This document shows positions 1 through 7,330 of a stretch of DNA of 12,500 bases, in pieces. The stretch covers positions 1 through 12,500 of the forward strand of contig KV908461.1 in the NCBI GenBank assembly GCA_002005505.1, written 5' to 3'. Made by a program: the position numbers and the translations under genes. Origin of the DNA: Botryococcus braunii. Taxonomy: Eukaryota > Chlorophyta > Trebouxiophyceae. The notes below the pieces were generated by a model that was given only the letters and a program-made list of their open reading frames with translations, did not search any database and was not told the origin of the DNA. Position 1 is the first letter of the stretch, and each line of letters begins with the position of its first letter.

Positions 1-126
1 CATTAACGGGAGGATCAAGACAACTGTGGTGAAATCTTTATATGTTGCTCGCATGCGATTCAGCGGTGAAGTGTGCTGCTGCCGCTCTTCCGATTCCTGC
101 GGTACTGATTCACGTGGCAACATTTC

Positions 127-651
127 ATGCGGAAATCGGAATCGAGACCGTCCAGTGTGCCCAAGCCCTTAAAGGAAAAGAGAAACGGCCTGGACGCTGT
201 CCTTACCTCAGCTCGTCAGCGGGTCACCCGGGAACCCGCCTTTCCCACCCCTGTCCCTGGCCAGGAGCGCCGTCGCGCAGACCTCCGCCTCCATGCGTGG
301 GAGGAGGGGCGTGACCTTTATATCGACATCGTTGGCTCTTCCCCACTCACAGTTGCCAACTTGCTGCACTTCGTGCCGGGTGGGGCCGCCGCGCGCGCTG
401 CCCAAGACAAGCAGACCCGCTATGCTGTCTTGTTGTCGCGTCAGCAGCCGCCTGTGGCTTTCCAAGCCTTCGCTTTTGAAACATTGGGCGGGTTGCATGC
501 TGATGCGCTGGCCTTGTTGCAGAGGCTCCAGGGGCTTTTGAACCAAGCCATCATTGCTCAAGAAGATGTGGAGGGATATTTTGTCATTCGTCGGGTCAGT
601 TTCATCATTGCGGCGGCTGTGGGTCGCCAGCTGGCCGCTCGCCGGGTGTGA
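127..651 (+). pseudogene. C-terminal fragment of a reverse-transcriptase protein with a restriction-like endonuclease domain (tentative)
   Basis: A 174-residue frame, open from about position 109, in GC-rich DNA. From about residue 49 it shows a pattern I associate with the C-terminal region of animal RT proteins carrying a PD-(D/E)XK-like domain: RRAD, then WEEGRDLYIDI, then SSPL, then PGGAAARAAQDK, then FAFETLGG, then a C-terminal helix-like stretch rich in Ala, Val and Ile that stops naturally at 651. RRAD and DLYIDI would be the PD and D/E strands of the nuclease fold. No polymerase motifs lie upstream in the window, and the frame is closed just before 109, so this would be a 5'-truncated or decayed copy. 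The assignment rests on remembered motif spacing, not on a search. The N-terminal 45 residues match nothing I recognise. The alternative is a chance frame in GC-rich sequence. Confidence 0.45.
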
Positions 652-880
652 CTCATTGCTTGACACATTGGGGGTTTGGGTCCCTGAACATTGGGCTGGT
701 CTTTTTTACTCCACTCTTGTAATGAAAGAGAAATATATCAGTCTCAGGCCCCCGATGCCCGAATAGTCACGTTTCGACATCGGAATGGCCGTAAGTGCAA
801 AAGATGCAGAATAATAAAAACAATAAGTACGAAAGTAGGTGCAGGAATATAAAGTTGTAGCAAAAAGTAAGAATATATAT
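652..880. other. Non-coding spacer between the RT-like frame and the microsatellite field
   Basis: About 230 bases that become AT-rich towards 880 and run into (AT)n and then (AAC)n. No coding region, tRNA or promoter is visible. If the upstream frame is the end of a non-LTR element, this would be its 3' untranslated region. Confidence 0.3.
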
Positions 881-885
881 ATAAT

Positions 886-1546
<661 letters not shown>

Positions 1547-1572
1547 ATGATGATGATGATGATGATGATGAT
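1547..1572. repeat. (GAT)n microsatellite
   Basis: About eight GAT units within the larger compound array. Confidence 0.85.
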
Positions 1573-1913
1573 AGTGATAATAGTGAATATAAGGACATTA
1601 AATTTTAATGGTAATGAGAATAATAATAATAATAATGAAAATAATAGTAATAATAATAATAATTATTATAATTATAATAACGATAATAATAATAACGATA
1701 AATTAATGTTACTATCAATAATAATAAGAATAATAATAATGAGATTAATAATAATAATAATAATAATAACAACAATAAGAATAGTAATAATAATAATATA
1801 TTATTATTATTACTATTCTTATTGTTGTTATTATATATAATGATAATAGTAAGAGTAATAACAGGATTAGTAGTAGTAATAGTAATATTAATAGTAGTAG
1901 GATTAGGAGGAGC
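1573..1913. repeat. Degenerate AAT/AGT-rich repeat zone
   Basis: Irregular mixture of AAT, AGT, AAC and AAG units and short unique bits, lying between the GAT and AGT zones. It contains the exact palindrome listed separately. No coding content is credible. Confidence 0.8.
1763..1834. repeat. Perfect 72-bp palindrome (36-bp arms, no spacer)
   Basis: Base-by-base pairing from the centre (between 1798 and 1799) outward holds for all 36 pairs and fails at 1762/1835. The arms are not pure AAT: they contain matching marker bases, namely C1770/G1827, C1773/G1824, G1779/C1818 and G1784/C1813, so the symmetry is an inverted duplication rather than a by-product of simple repeat composition. Such a sequence could extrude as a cruciform. 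Confidence 0.95.

Positions 1914-2006
<93 letters not shown>
1914..2006. repeat. (AGT)31 microsatellite
   Basis: Thirty-one uninterrupted AGT units (ACT on the other strand), followed by a short degenerate AAT/AGT tail. This is the last zone of the compound array. Confidence 0.93.
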
Positions 2007-2007
<1 letters not shown>

Positions 2008-2542
2008 ATAGTGATAGTAAGAGTAATGGTAATATACACACTCTGGCATATATACACACTGAAGTACAGCCTGAGAAAAGCTTTCAATGCTCGGTATGCT
2101 CTACGACTGTTGAGTGAATGCAGTCGTTCCGTTTGTGTCTCGGCCTCGCACCCCCCCCCTCTCTCTCTCTCTCTCTCTGTCACTCTTTGCATCTCCCCTC
2201 TTTCTTCCCTAAATCAGGAGTTGACTGCTGGCCCCCAGGGATTGTAAGCTGTAAACGTTTTACACTAGTTGAGAGGATTATTTTATGAACCTGAATGCCA
2301 TTTCAGCACGCCAGCATACAAATTCAGTATGCATTAATACTGCCTCGCGTTCTGTATTCCAAACCAAAACAGCAGTTGCCAAAGTTCTCAGGGGATTTTA
2401 AATTTACTTCTGCCACTTGACACACAAGTTCAGATTAGTGTTTTTAGGGCCCAGATTGGTTCCCACCACCATCCATCACTTCTACTGCCTGCTACCCACC
2501 AGTCAGGGTTTACATTAATCGTTACGCGTGTCGGTTGTCGGG
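2008..2542. other. Unassigned intergenic DNA
   Basis: Unique-looking sequence with a short C-run and CT run at about 2150-2178. No gene, tRNA or recognised transposon is visible. Confidence 0.4.
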
Positions 2543-2575
2543 CCCCAGCCCCCTGTCTCTCTCCCTCCCTCCCGC

Positions 2576-2627
<52 letters not shown>

Positions 2628-2710
2628 ATCACACCTATGGATGACACCCCAGCCCCCTGTCTCGCTCCCTCCTGCCCTCTCTCCCCCTCTCTCCGTCCTC
2701 CCTCTCTCTC

Positions 2711-2718
<8 letters not shown>
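2543..2718. repeat. CT-rich microsatellites with a duplicated C-rich segment
   Basis: Contains a C-run at about 2574-2586, (CT)n at about 2587-2632 with two A interruptions, and two copies of a 27-bp segment beginning CCCCAGCCCCCTGTCTC at 2543 and 2647 with one mismatch. The copies lie 104 bp apart, which suggests a local duplication of the whole C-rich plus CT unit. Confidence 0.8.

Positions 2719-2800
<82 letters not shown>
2719..2800. repeat. Uninterrupted (TC)41 microsatellite
   Basis: Eighty-two bases of perfect TC. A homopyrimidine-homopurine mirror repeat of this length is the classic substrate for an intramolecular triplex (H-DNA). Confidence 0.95.
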
Positions 2801-2802
<2 letters not shown>

Positions 2803-2804
<2 letters not shown>

Positions 2805-3651
2805 CAGCTGAAAACTCTTACTCTGTCTGTCCTAGATGTAATGGGTGGGTTTGCACAGGAGAACAGCAAGAAATGGAAGAGCAGAAGAAGAAATCCCCAC
2901 GTGGGGCAACAACAGAAATGGGAAAGGCAACACATAACAGAGACCCCCATGAAAGGAAGAAAGGGGGGGGGACAAAGGAAAGGAAAACTCCAAAAGAGAA
3001 CACAGGGGTAAAAAACACAACCAAAAAGAAGTAGAGGTAGGACATCAGAGGGGGAGATGGGACGAAAATGGGCAAAAGGGTAAAGAACAGCCACAAAACG
3101 AGTCTTTTAGAGGCGGGCGCAAAACAGGATGGACAAAAAGAATACTGCCCCGGCCAGGACCATATATCTAGACGTTTGTAAAAAAAGTGAGAATGAGAAT
3201 TCCTGTAACCCCATCCCTTCCCCCAGTTGGTCGTGGAGCCGAGCAAGCGTGCCTGGCCGAGGCGATAGCGTTGATAGGGGGCAGGGATTTTGGGATTTGA
3301 GCCAGCGAGGGGTTCCTGTATCTTTCAAAAAACCTGTAGGCAGAAAAGTCCTTAGTAAGAAGAAACAGCCTAGAGAAAACGAGTGGACGTGTGGGGCTGC
3401 GCTCAAAGCTTTAAGGTACCTGTACAGTTTGTGCTGACCAGAAAAACGGCCGACGGAAAAACGGTTGAAGGATAGATCTTGGTGGGGGAGGGTGGTACCC
3501 CTGGAGGGACGACGAAGAGGCTCGTCGTTAGTACAAACCTGAGACTGATATATTTCACTTTTCACTTCAAACCTTCCTCGTCAGCTGATCAAGGACTGCA
3601 CAGCGGCACGTCTGTCGCCATACTAGGCAGACCTTGACCCGAATGTGTCTG
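2803..3651. other. Unassigned, partly purine-rich 5' flank of the LTR element
   Basis: 2820-3130 is strongly purine-rich on the + strand, including a G9 run near 2959, so it translates to Lys/Arg/Glu-rich peptides with several stops. A 102-codon frame at 3129-3437 has an ATG and basic, proline-containing sequence but no motif I recognise. The opposite strand is also open here, as expected of biased composition. I would not call a gene. Confidence 0.35.
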
Positions 3652-3656
3652 GTTTT
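3652..3656. repeat. Target-site duplication, 5' copy (GTTTT)
   Basis: GTTTT directly before the first LTR base matches GTTTT directly after the second LTR. Five bases is the usual duplication for Ty1/copia integrase. The border is uncertain by one T. Confidence 0.85.
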
Positions 3657-3930
3657 TGTTAGAAAAATGGACACTAACATGTATACCTTAGGTATTTGTG
3701 TGACATGTTGGGCCATTTCATATTAGCATGTTTGTGAGCCACATCAATTCATTTCAAGGGTTTATAATACTTACAATGCTCATAAACAATAAGGTACAGT
3801 CATAGTTCACTTGGGTGTATTTGTACTGAATGGTACTTTAAGGAAAATTGACACTCATAGTGGTTTATAGGGGCCTTGGTACAATTTCGGCCTGTTTTCT
3901 GCTAGTTTTCTAGTAAGGTATACTTATTCC

Positions 3931-4080
3931 AGATCTCATCGATCGTGAGACCTTAAATCCTGCGGTCCTTGGTGTTTGATTCGAGGTTCGTATCGGTGGT
4001 GAGTTAAAGTTCCGAGTCACTTAGATTCGAGACTATCATCGACCGAGATTCGTACTGTTCATCGACGACCATGTCGAATC
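3931..4080 (+). promoter_or_regulatory. U3 region with clustered CGA/TCGA motifs (candidate enhancer)
   Basis: Within an otherwise AT-rich LTR this 150-bp stretch holds repeated short TCGA, ATTCGAG and TCATCGAC motifs, including two similar ATCATCGAC/TTCATCGAC units, and most of the LTR's CpGs. Position upstream of the TATA box and motif repetition suggest transcription-factor sites; no factor is identified. Confidence 0.35.
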
Positions 4081-4181
4081 ATAATGTACATTGAAATTCC
4101 AGTGCATAGTACTGATGGCATGCAAACTTGATCGTGCCCGTACGCTTTCAAGATCTGGAGTTGCAAACCTGTCAGGAGGCT

Positions 4182-4187
4182 AATAAA
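4182..4187 (+). promoter_or_regulatory. Polyadenylation hexamer AATAAA in the 5' LTR
   Basis: The only canonical AATAAA in the LTR (the copy at 11109-11114 would act in 3' end formation). It lies before the TATA box, about 52 bases before the likely start site, so cleavage would have to occur unusually far downstream. A GT-rich stretch at about 4270-4290 could be the downstream element. Confidence 0.5.
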
Positions 4188-4207
4188 TGTGCAGTCTCCT
4201 TAGTTAG

Positions 4208-4217
4208 TATAAATAGG
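4208..4217 (+). promoter_or_regulatory. TATA box of the LTR promoter
   Basis: TATAAATAGG, an excellent TATA box, conserved in the 3' LTR at 11135-11144. It drives RNA polymerase II transcription of the element on the + strand. Confidence 0.8.
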
Positions 4218-4232
4218 AAGTGCCTTAAAGGG

Positions 4233-4242
4233 TCAGTCAGTC
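4233..4242 (+). promoter_or_regulatory. Tandem initiator motifs (predicted R start)
   Basis: TCAGTCAGTC holds two overlapping TCAGTC motifs, the arthropod-type initiator. The A at 4239 lies 31 bases after the first T of the TATA box, the expected distance, so transcription and the R region probably begin there; the A at 4235 is the alternative. Confidence 0.6.
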
Positions 4243-4410
4243 TTGAGTTCCCTTATCAAGCTCCTGTCCCGTTTGCTTGGTCGTGTTTCGTCCACTTCTG
4301 CAAGCTTTTGTTGGGCACAGTTCACTTACTCTAAAGAGTGTGAGTTACAGGGAGTAACATTTAACTTCACATTCTAAAAATTCTGTTTTGATGATGCCAT
4401 TACAGCAAAA

Positions 4411-4420
4411 TGGTATCGGC
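4411..4420 (+). other. Primer-binding-like site
   Basis: TGGTATCGGC begins directly after the LTR. TGG pairs with the CCA end of a tRNA, as expected for minus-strand priming. TGGTA is shared with initiator-Met sites of Ty1 and many copia elements, but the next bases do not match the animal or yeast initiator tRNA ends I know, so the primer tRNA is unidentified. Confidence 0.65.
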
Positions 4421-4520
4421 AAATAAATCGCTTATGGTATTATCGTCTCCCGGCGCACGGGATCTTTCTACGTAAAGAAGCCTCGCCGCTTTCTACGTTT
4501 TGTTTTCATAACACTCATTA

Positions 4521-4595
4521 AAGACTCAAGAGCACCTAAGCCTGCACGGGGTCTACGCAGACCACCGTGCTAGGTAGAAGGACTCTTGCTGTCTT
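4521..4595 (+). other. Long imperfect stem-loop in the genomic RNA leader
   Basis: The core 4541-4574 pairs CCT/AGG, GCACGG/CCGTGC and GGTCT/AGACC around an ACGC loop with only two single-base bulges. Outside it, CCT 4535-4537 can pair with AGG 4579-4581, CAAGAG 4527-4532 with CTCTTG 4583-4588, and AAGAC 4521-4525 with GTCTT 4591-4595. Being in the untranslated leader between primer site and gag, it is a candidate packaging, dimerisation or translation-control structure. Function is inferred from position only. Confidence 0.7.
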
Positions 4596-4763
4596 CTGGT
4601 GGGTTACTCTGGTTGGACTTCTCGATTGTTTAAGCCCTTGAGGCTTAGACATTGGGAGAGAAGTTGGTTATTGGTGGTGGCAGCTTTCCTTTGGGAAGGT
4701 TGGGGTGGTCGCTGGAAGAGCTCTACTTGATAGAGCTTGTGTTGACTACGCTTCTTTTATGCA

Positions 4764-5135
4764 ATGAGTGGCACATACACTGTGCCACCCTATGCCAATG
4801 TTGAAGAATCATATGATGTACCAATTGTGATTGAGGATGATCCCTCAACCGTTTACAATAATGAAAGCTTTGAACAATCGTACTCTACACAGAGAGACTC
4901 AATGGGGTACACCACCAGTGCAGGCACATGTGCAGGCAGCGGAACAGAGGACATGCTGTACAGTGATGCAGAAGGGCACCATGCAGGGGAGGTAAGTGAA
5001 GATTTTCTATACGGGGGTTATCACCACTCTGAATCTCTTTCTACTAATCCTGCTGGCCAACCCTTAGCTGAACTGGTACCTGCTGTGAGCGCAAGCACCT
5101 CACCTCCTGGTGGTAGGCACTCAATCTTCCTTTAG
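4764..5135 (+). pseudogene. gag: gag, N-terminal segment (frame closed by a frame change)
   Basis: The first ATG frame after the leader, 123 codons, starting MSGTYTVPPYANVEE. The segment is acidic and rich in Ser, Tyr, Glu and Asp. Reading stays coding-like to about 5114, then the coding signal moves to the frame one base back and this frame stops at 5135. It contains a strong splice-donor match (GAG|GTAAGT) at 4989-4997. No known domain is recognised. It is assigned to Gag because it opens the element's coding region and leads into the Gly-Pro-rich and capsid parts. The chosen ATG is preceded by a leader with no other long frame; an in-frame upstream start is not evident. Confidence 0.65.
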
Positions 5136-5856
5136 ACCCTAGTAGTACTAGGAGGGCAGTTAGGATTAATCCTGTGCCTATTTCAAATGCACCAAGAGGC
5201 ATGCGGAGATCCTCACAGACTGCTGTTTCTGGTTCAAGGGCACTTTCCAGTGGCCCTTTACAAGTTCCAATTTCGCAACATCCTGCTATTTCGATTCAGC
5301 CAGCTTGTGTTCCTGTTATTACTATTGGTGCAATCATTCCAGCAGCAACGTTAGCTGGTTCACAGACAACTGTGTATGTACCACTGGCTACTGGGGGCAT
5401 GATCCCCATTTCACTACCTTCCTCAACGCTGAGCCAGATTTCTAACCCATCTTTGGTTCAGCCAGCTAGTGTGCAGGTACCATCCAACTTTGGAGTGTCA
5501 ACGTCAGCTTCAGCAATTCCAGCTGGAGGCCCTCCTGGTGGTGGCTACCCATACAGCTTAGGCAGCGGTCCTCCTGGAGGTGGGCCACCATACAGTGGGG
5601 GTCCCCCTGGAGGAGCAAGCTCGATTTGGCATCCTCCACCAGTCTCAGGCAACTACCCGCAATACCCTGTCTATCCGGGCTCTGGTGGGAATGTTCCTGG
5701 TGGCTTTGGTGGGGGTGGTCCTCGTGGTCCTGGAGGACCAGGCGGTCCTGGAGGTCCAGGCGGTCCTGGAGGTCCAGGCGGTCCTGGTGGACCAGGTGGT
5801 GGTGGTTGGGGTGGTCCTCCTTTCAGTCAGGGGCCACCATATAGTGTTGGGTCAAT
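5117..5856 (+). pseudogene. gag: gag, Ser/Pro- and Gly-Pro-rich middle segment
   Basis: Continues Gag in the second frame, which stays open to 5956 but ceases to be coding-like near 5850. The first part is Ser/Pro/Ile-rich; from about 5521 it becomes Gly-Pro-rich with GGPPGGG, PPYSGG and then uninterrupted GGP repeats, followed by GGGGWGG and GPPYS. No capsid fold is expected here; it looks intrinsically disordered and collagen-like only in composition. Both ends are frame changes whose shifts cancel, so the segment before and the segment after are in the same frame. A one-base insertion or deletion at each end is the simplest explanation. Confidence 0.65.
5726..5797 (+). repeat. 18-bp coding minisatellite (4 units)
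   Basis: Four tandem copies of an 18-bp unit, GGTCCTGGAGGTCCAGGC with minor variation, each encoding two Gly-Gly-Pro triplets of Gag. Nearly identical units imply recent slippage expansion. Confidence 0.9.
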
Positions 5857-5867
5857 TTGGTCAATTT
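5850..5867 (+). repeat. 9-bp tandem duplication at a gag frame change
   Basis: GGTCAATTT is present twice in direct succession exactly where the coding signal changes frame. A 9-bp duplication does not itself shift frame, so it marks slippage or repair accompanied by another small indel. Confidence 0.75.
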
Positions 5868-6893
5868 CCAAATGCTGGTATTCCTGGTCTGCCTACCATA
5901 AATCCAACCACTGGTCCTTCGTTCTCTTCTCATCAAAAGTTAACTCCAAAGATTGAGTTAGTCAAGTTAAATGATACCAACTGGTTGACATGGACAAAGC
6001 AAGTTTATGCTATGCTGTGGGAAATGAATGTCAACTACTGTGTTCATGATGATTATCATGGAGCTTATGATGATTTCAAAGCTCAAACCATTATTACTCA
6101 AGCATGTACTGAACAATATTCTGTTCAGATTACTGACTTGACAAGTGCTTACCATATGTGGAACAAGCTGCTGCAGGTGTTTAACGCTAGAGCAGCAGCT
6201 AGGCTGATGAGCCTCCACAGGGAGCAAAAGTTATTTGCCATGAAGCCAGGTGAAAAACCATCTGACTATGTGTTAAGATGCAGGAAAATTGCAAACAACC
6301 TCAAATCACTAGGAGAGCAGTGTTCTGAGGTTTGCCAGTGCTCCATGATCATAGAAGGCCTCACTGAGGAGTATGAGGTAGATAGGCGTTTACAGCCGTC
6401 TGTGTGCAACAACCTTCCAAATGTGCACCAACTCCAGCATGTTCTTGAGTTAACATATATGGATCTTCAAGCAAAGAAGCCATATAATCCTCCAAACACC
6501 TCAAACCCCAAACCTCATAGGAATCAAGGTGGGGGTGGTCAGCCTGCAGGCAGGGAAAGTGGTTCAGGTGGGGCTGGTTCAGGTGCTCACCAGGCAGAAG
6601 TGCCTAATAATACTAACCGTGAAAATTCAGGAACAGGACAACCTGCGTTTCAACAGCAGGGAAGGCTTGTACTAATATGCCAGTACTGCAGGAATCCAGG
6701 ACACACCAAGACAACGTGCCCTAAGCTTGCAGCTCAGGAGAGGAGGGCACAAACTAATTGTGTACAGAGGGATACAGTAATCTCCCAACCCTCTCTACCT
6801 GCTTGGCTTATAGATTCAGGGTCAACTGATCACATTTCTCCTTCGAGTGACAACATGATAATTATGTCAAGTTTGATGTGCCACAACGACTAA
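5853..6893 (+). pseudogene. gag: gag capsid and nucleocapsid region, running into protease
   Basis: The real coding part of this frame begins near 5853; the frame is open further upstream only as a shadow of the Gly-rich repeat. From 5949 it has the copia-type Gag (UBN2-like) domain, starting KIELVKLNDTNWLTW, with the usual MWNKLLQVF and SDYVLRCRKIANNL helices up to about 6475. A Gly/Ser/Asn-rich linker follows, then a single CCHC zinc knuckle at 6678-6719 (CX2CX4HX4C), which binds genomic RNA. The protease starts soon after, with the aspartyl catalytic DSGSTDH at 6813-6833. The frame is lost near 6858. Gag packages the RNA into virus-like particles. Confidence 0.85.
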
Positions 6894-7330
6894 TTGTGGC
6901 AAATGGCAAGTCAGAGGAAATTATAGGTGAAGGCACCATGCAAGTGTTCCTCGAGTGTAACAGGAATAGTCGCGTGTTATAGGAAAATGACCGGACCACA
7001 AGGATTTGGACCTCCATAAAGGTCCCTTCGTGAGTTATGGTCCTCCACGCCAAGAAGTGGCTGCTTCACGCGCCAAGGGAGTGACCCCTTACTTGACAAG
7101 GCGCATTGGCGATGGAGACAGGGACACTTAGAACAGGATAGAATAAGGCTTTGGCAGAGGAAGGACCGGGCCGGACTGGACGGGTACTGAGGTGGAGCCC
7201 AAACAAGTTGTAACCAATGTTCCCGCATCCTTTGGCCGTTTCTACTGTATCATCGAGTCTAGCAGTCCTTTGTTCCTGCACAATGTCAAGCATGTTCCCT
7301 CTAGTAAGAAGTATCTTCTATCAGTGGGCA
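6801..7330 (+). pseudogene. Retrotransposon aspartic protease, frameshifted and split by an insertion
   Basis: The catalytic triad DSG at 6813-6821 is present, preceded by a typical AWLI lead-in. Near 6858 the coding signal moves one base back, to the frame that carries VKFDVPQRLIVANGK and ends near 6958. The C-terminal strand of the copia protease, HNVKHVP followed by LLSV, reappears only at about 7282-7326 in a third frame. Between them lies a roughly 302-bp segment with stops in every frame. The enzyme would normally dimerise and cleave Gag-Pol; this copy cannot make it without outside help. Confidence 0.8.
6951..7252. mobile_element. Foreign insertion of about 302 bp within the protease
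   Basis: It is bounded by an imperfect 11-base direct repeat, TCGAGTGTAAC at 6951-6961 and TCGAGTCTAGC at 7253-7263 (9 of 11 identical), positioned so that the protease homology on each side abuts. The interior is visibly more GC-rich than its surroundings, has stops in all frames and contains a hairpin (GGACCT 7008-7013 with AGGTCC 7020-7025). I see no poly(A) tail, terminal inverted repeats or pol III A/B boxes, so the type of insert is unknown. It could be a short non-autonomous transposon or a truncated LINE copy. Confidence 0.55.

Larger units (their letters stand above)
3657..4410 (+). repeat. 5' LTR (754 bp)
   Basis: Begins TGTTAGAAAA and ends TTACAGCAAAA. It matches the 3' LTR end to end except for 13 substitutions and the lack of a 47-bp block. 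It contains the presumed U3 enhancer region, a polyadenylation hexamer, a TATA box and initiator-like motifs. The right border is set by the point where the two LTRs diverge (internal TGGTATC versus flanking GTTTT). The 3' terminus is AAAA rather than the usual CA. Confidence 0.93.

Noticed and set aside
1605..2247. Frames of poly-Thr, poly-Leu or poly-Val over the AGT array
   Set aside because: Repeat-derived, with no conserved flanking protein sequence.
2790..2810. Splice-acceptor-like (TC)n followed by TTACCAG
   Set aside because: A CT microsatellite automatically resembles a polypyrimidine tract, and no exon is recognisable downstream.
2535..3011. Ser/Leu-rich then Lys-rich frame across the CT array
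   Set aside because: Produced by the CT repeat and a purine-rich stretch; no domain, and the opposite strand is equally open.
3129..3437. 102-codon frame starting MDKKNTAPARTIYLD
   Set aside because: No recognised motif, and isolated in biased sequence. Kept only as a remark in the flank entry.
4128..4334. 68-codon frame present in both LTRs
   Set aside because: It covers the U3 promoter and R region and is duplicated only because the LTRs are; no protein features.
5114..5120. Programmed -1 frameshift site in gag
   Set aside because: No X-XXY-YYZ slippery heptamer or adjacent pseudoknot was apparent; an indel is simpler.
5580..5850. Upstream half of the third gag frame (Val/Leu-rich over the Gly-Pro repeat)
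   Set aside because: It is an out-of-register reading of the GGP minisatellite; real coding in that frame begins near 5853.
6962..7252. SINE identity for the protease insert
   Set aside because: No A/B box promoter, tRNA-like head or A-rich tail could be found, so the type is left open.
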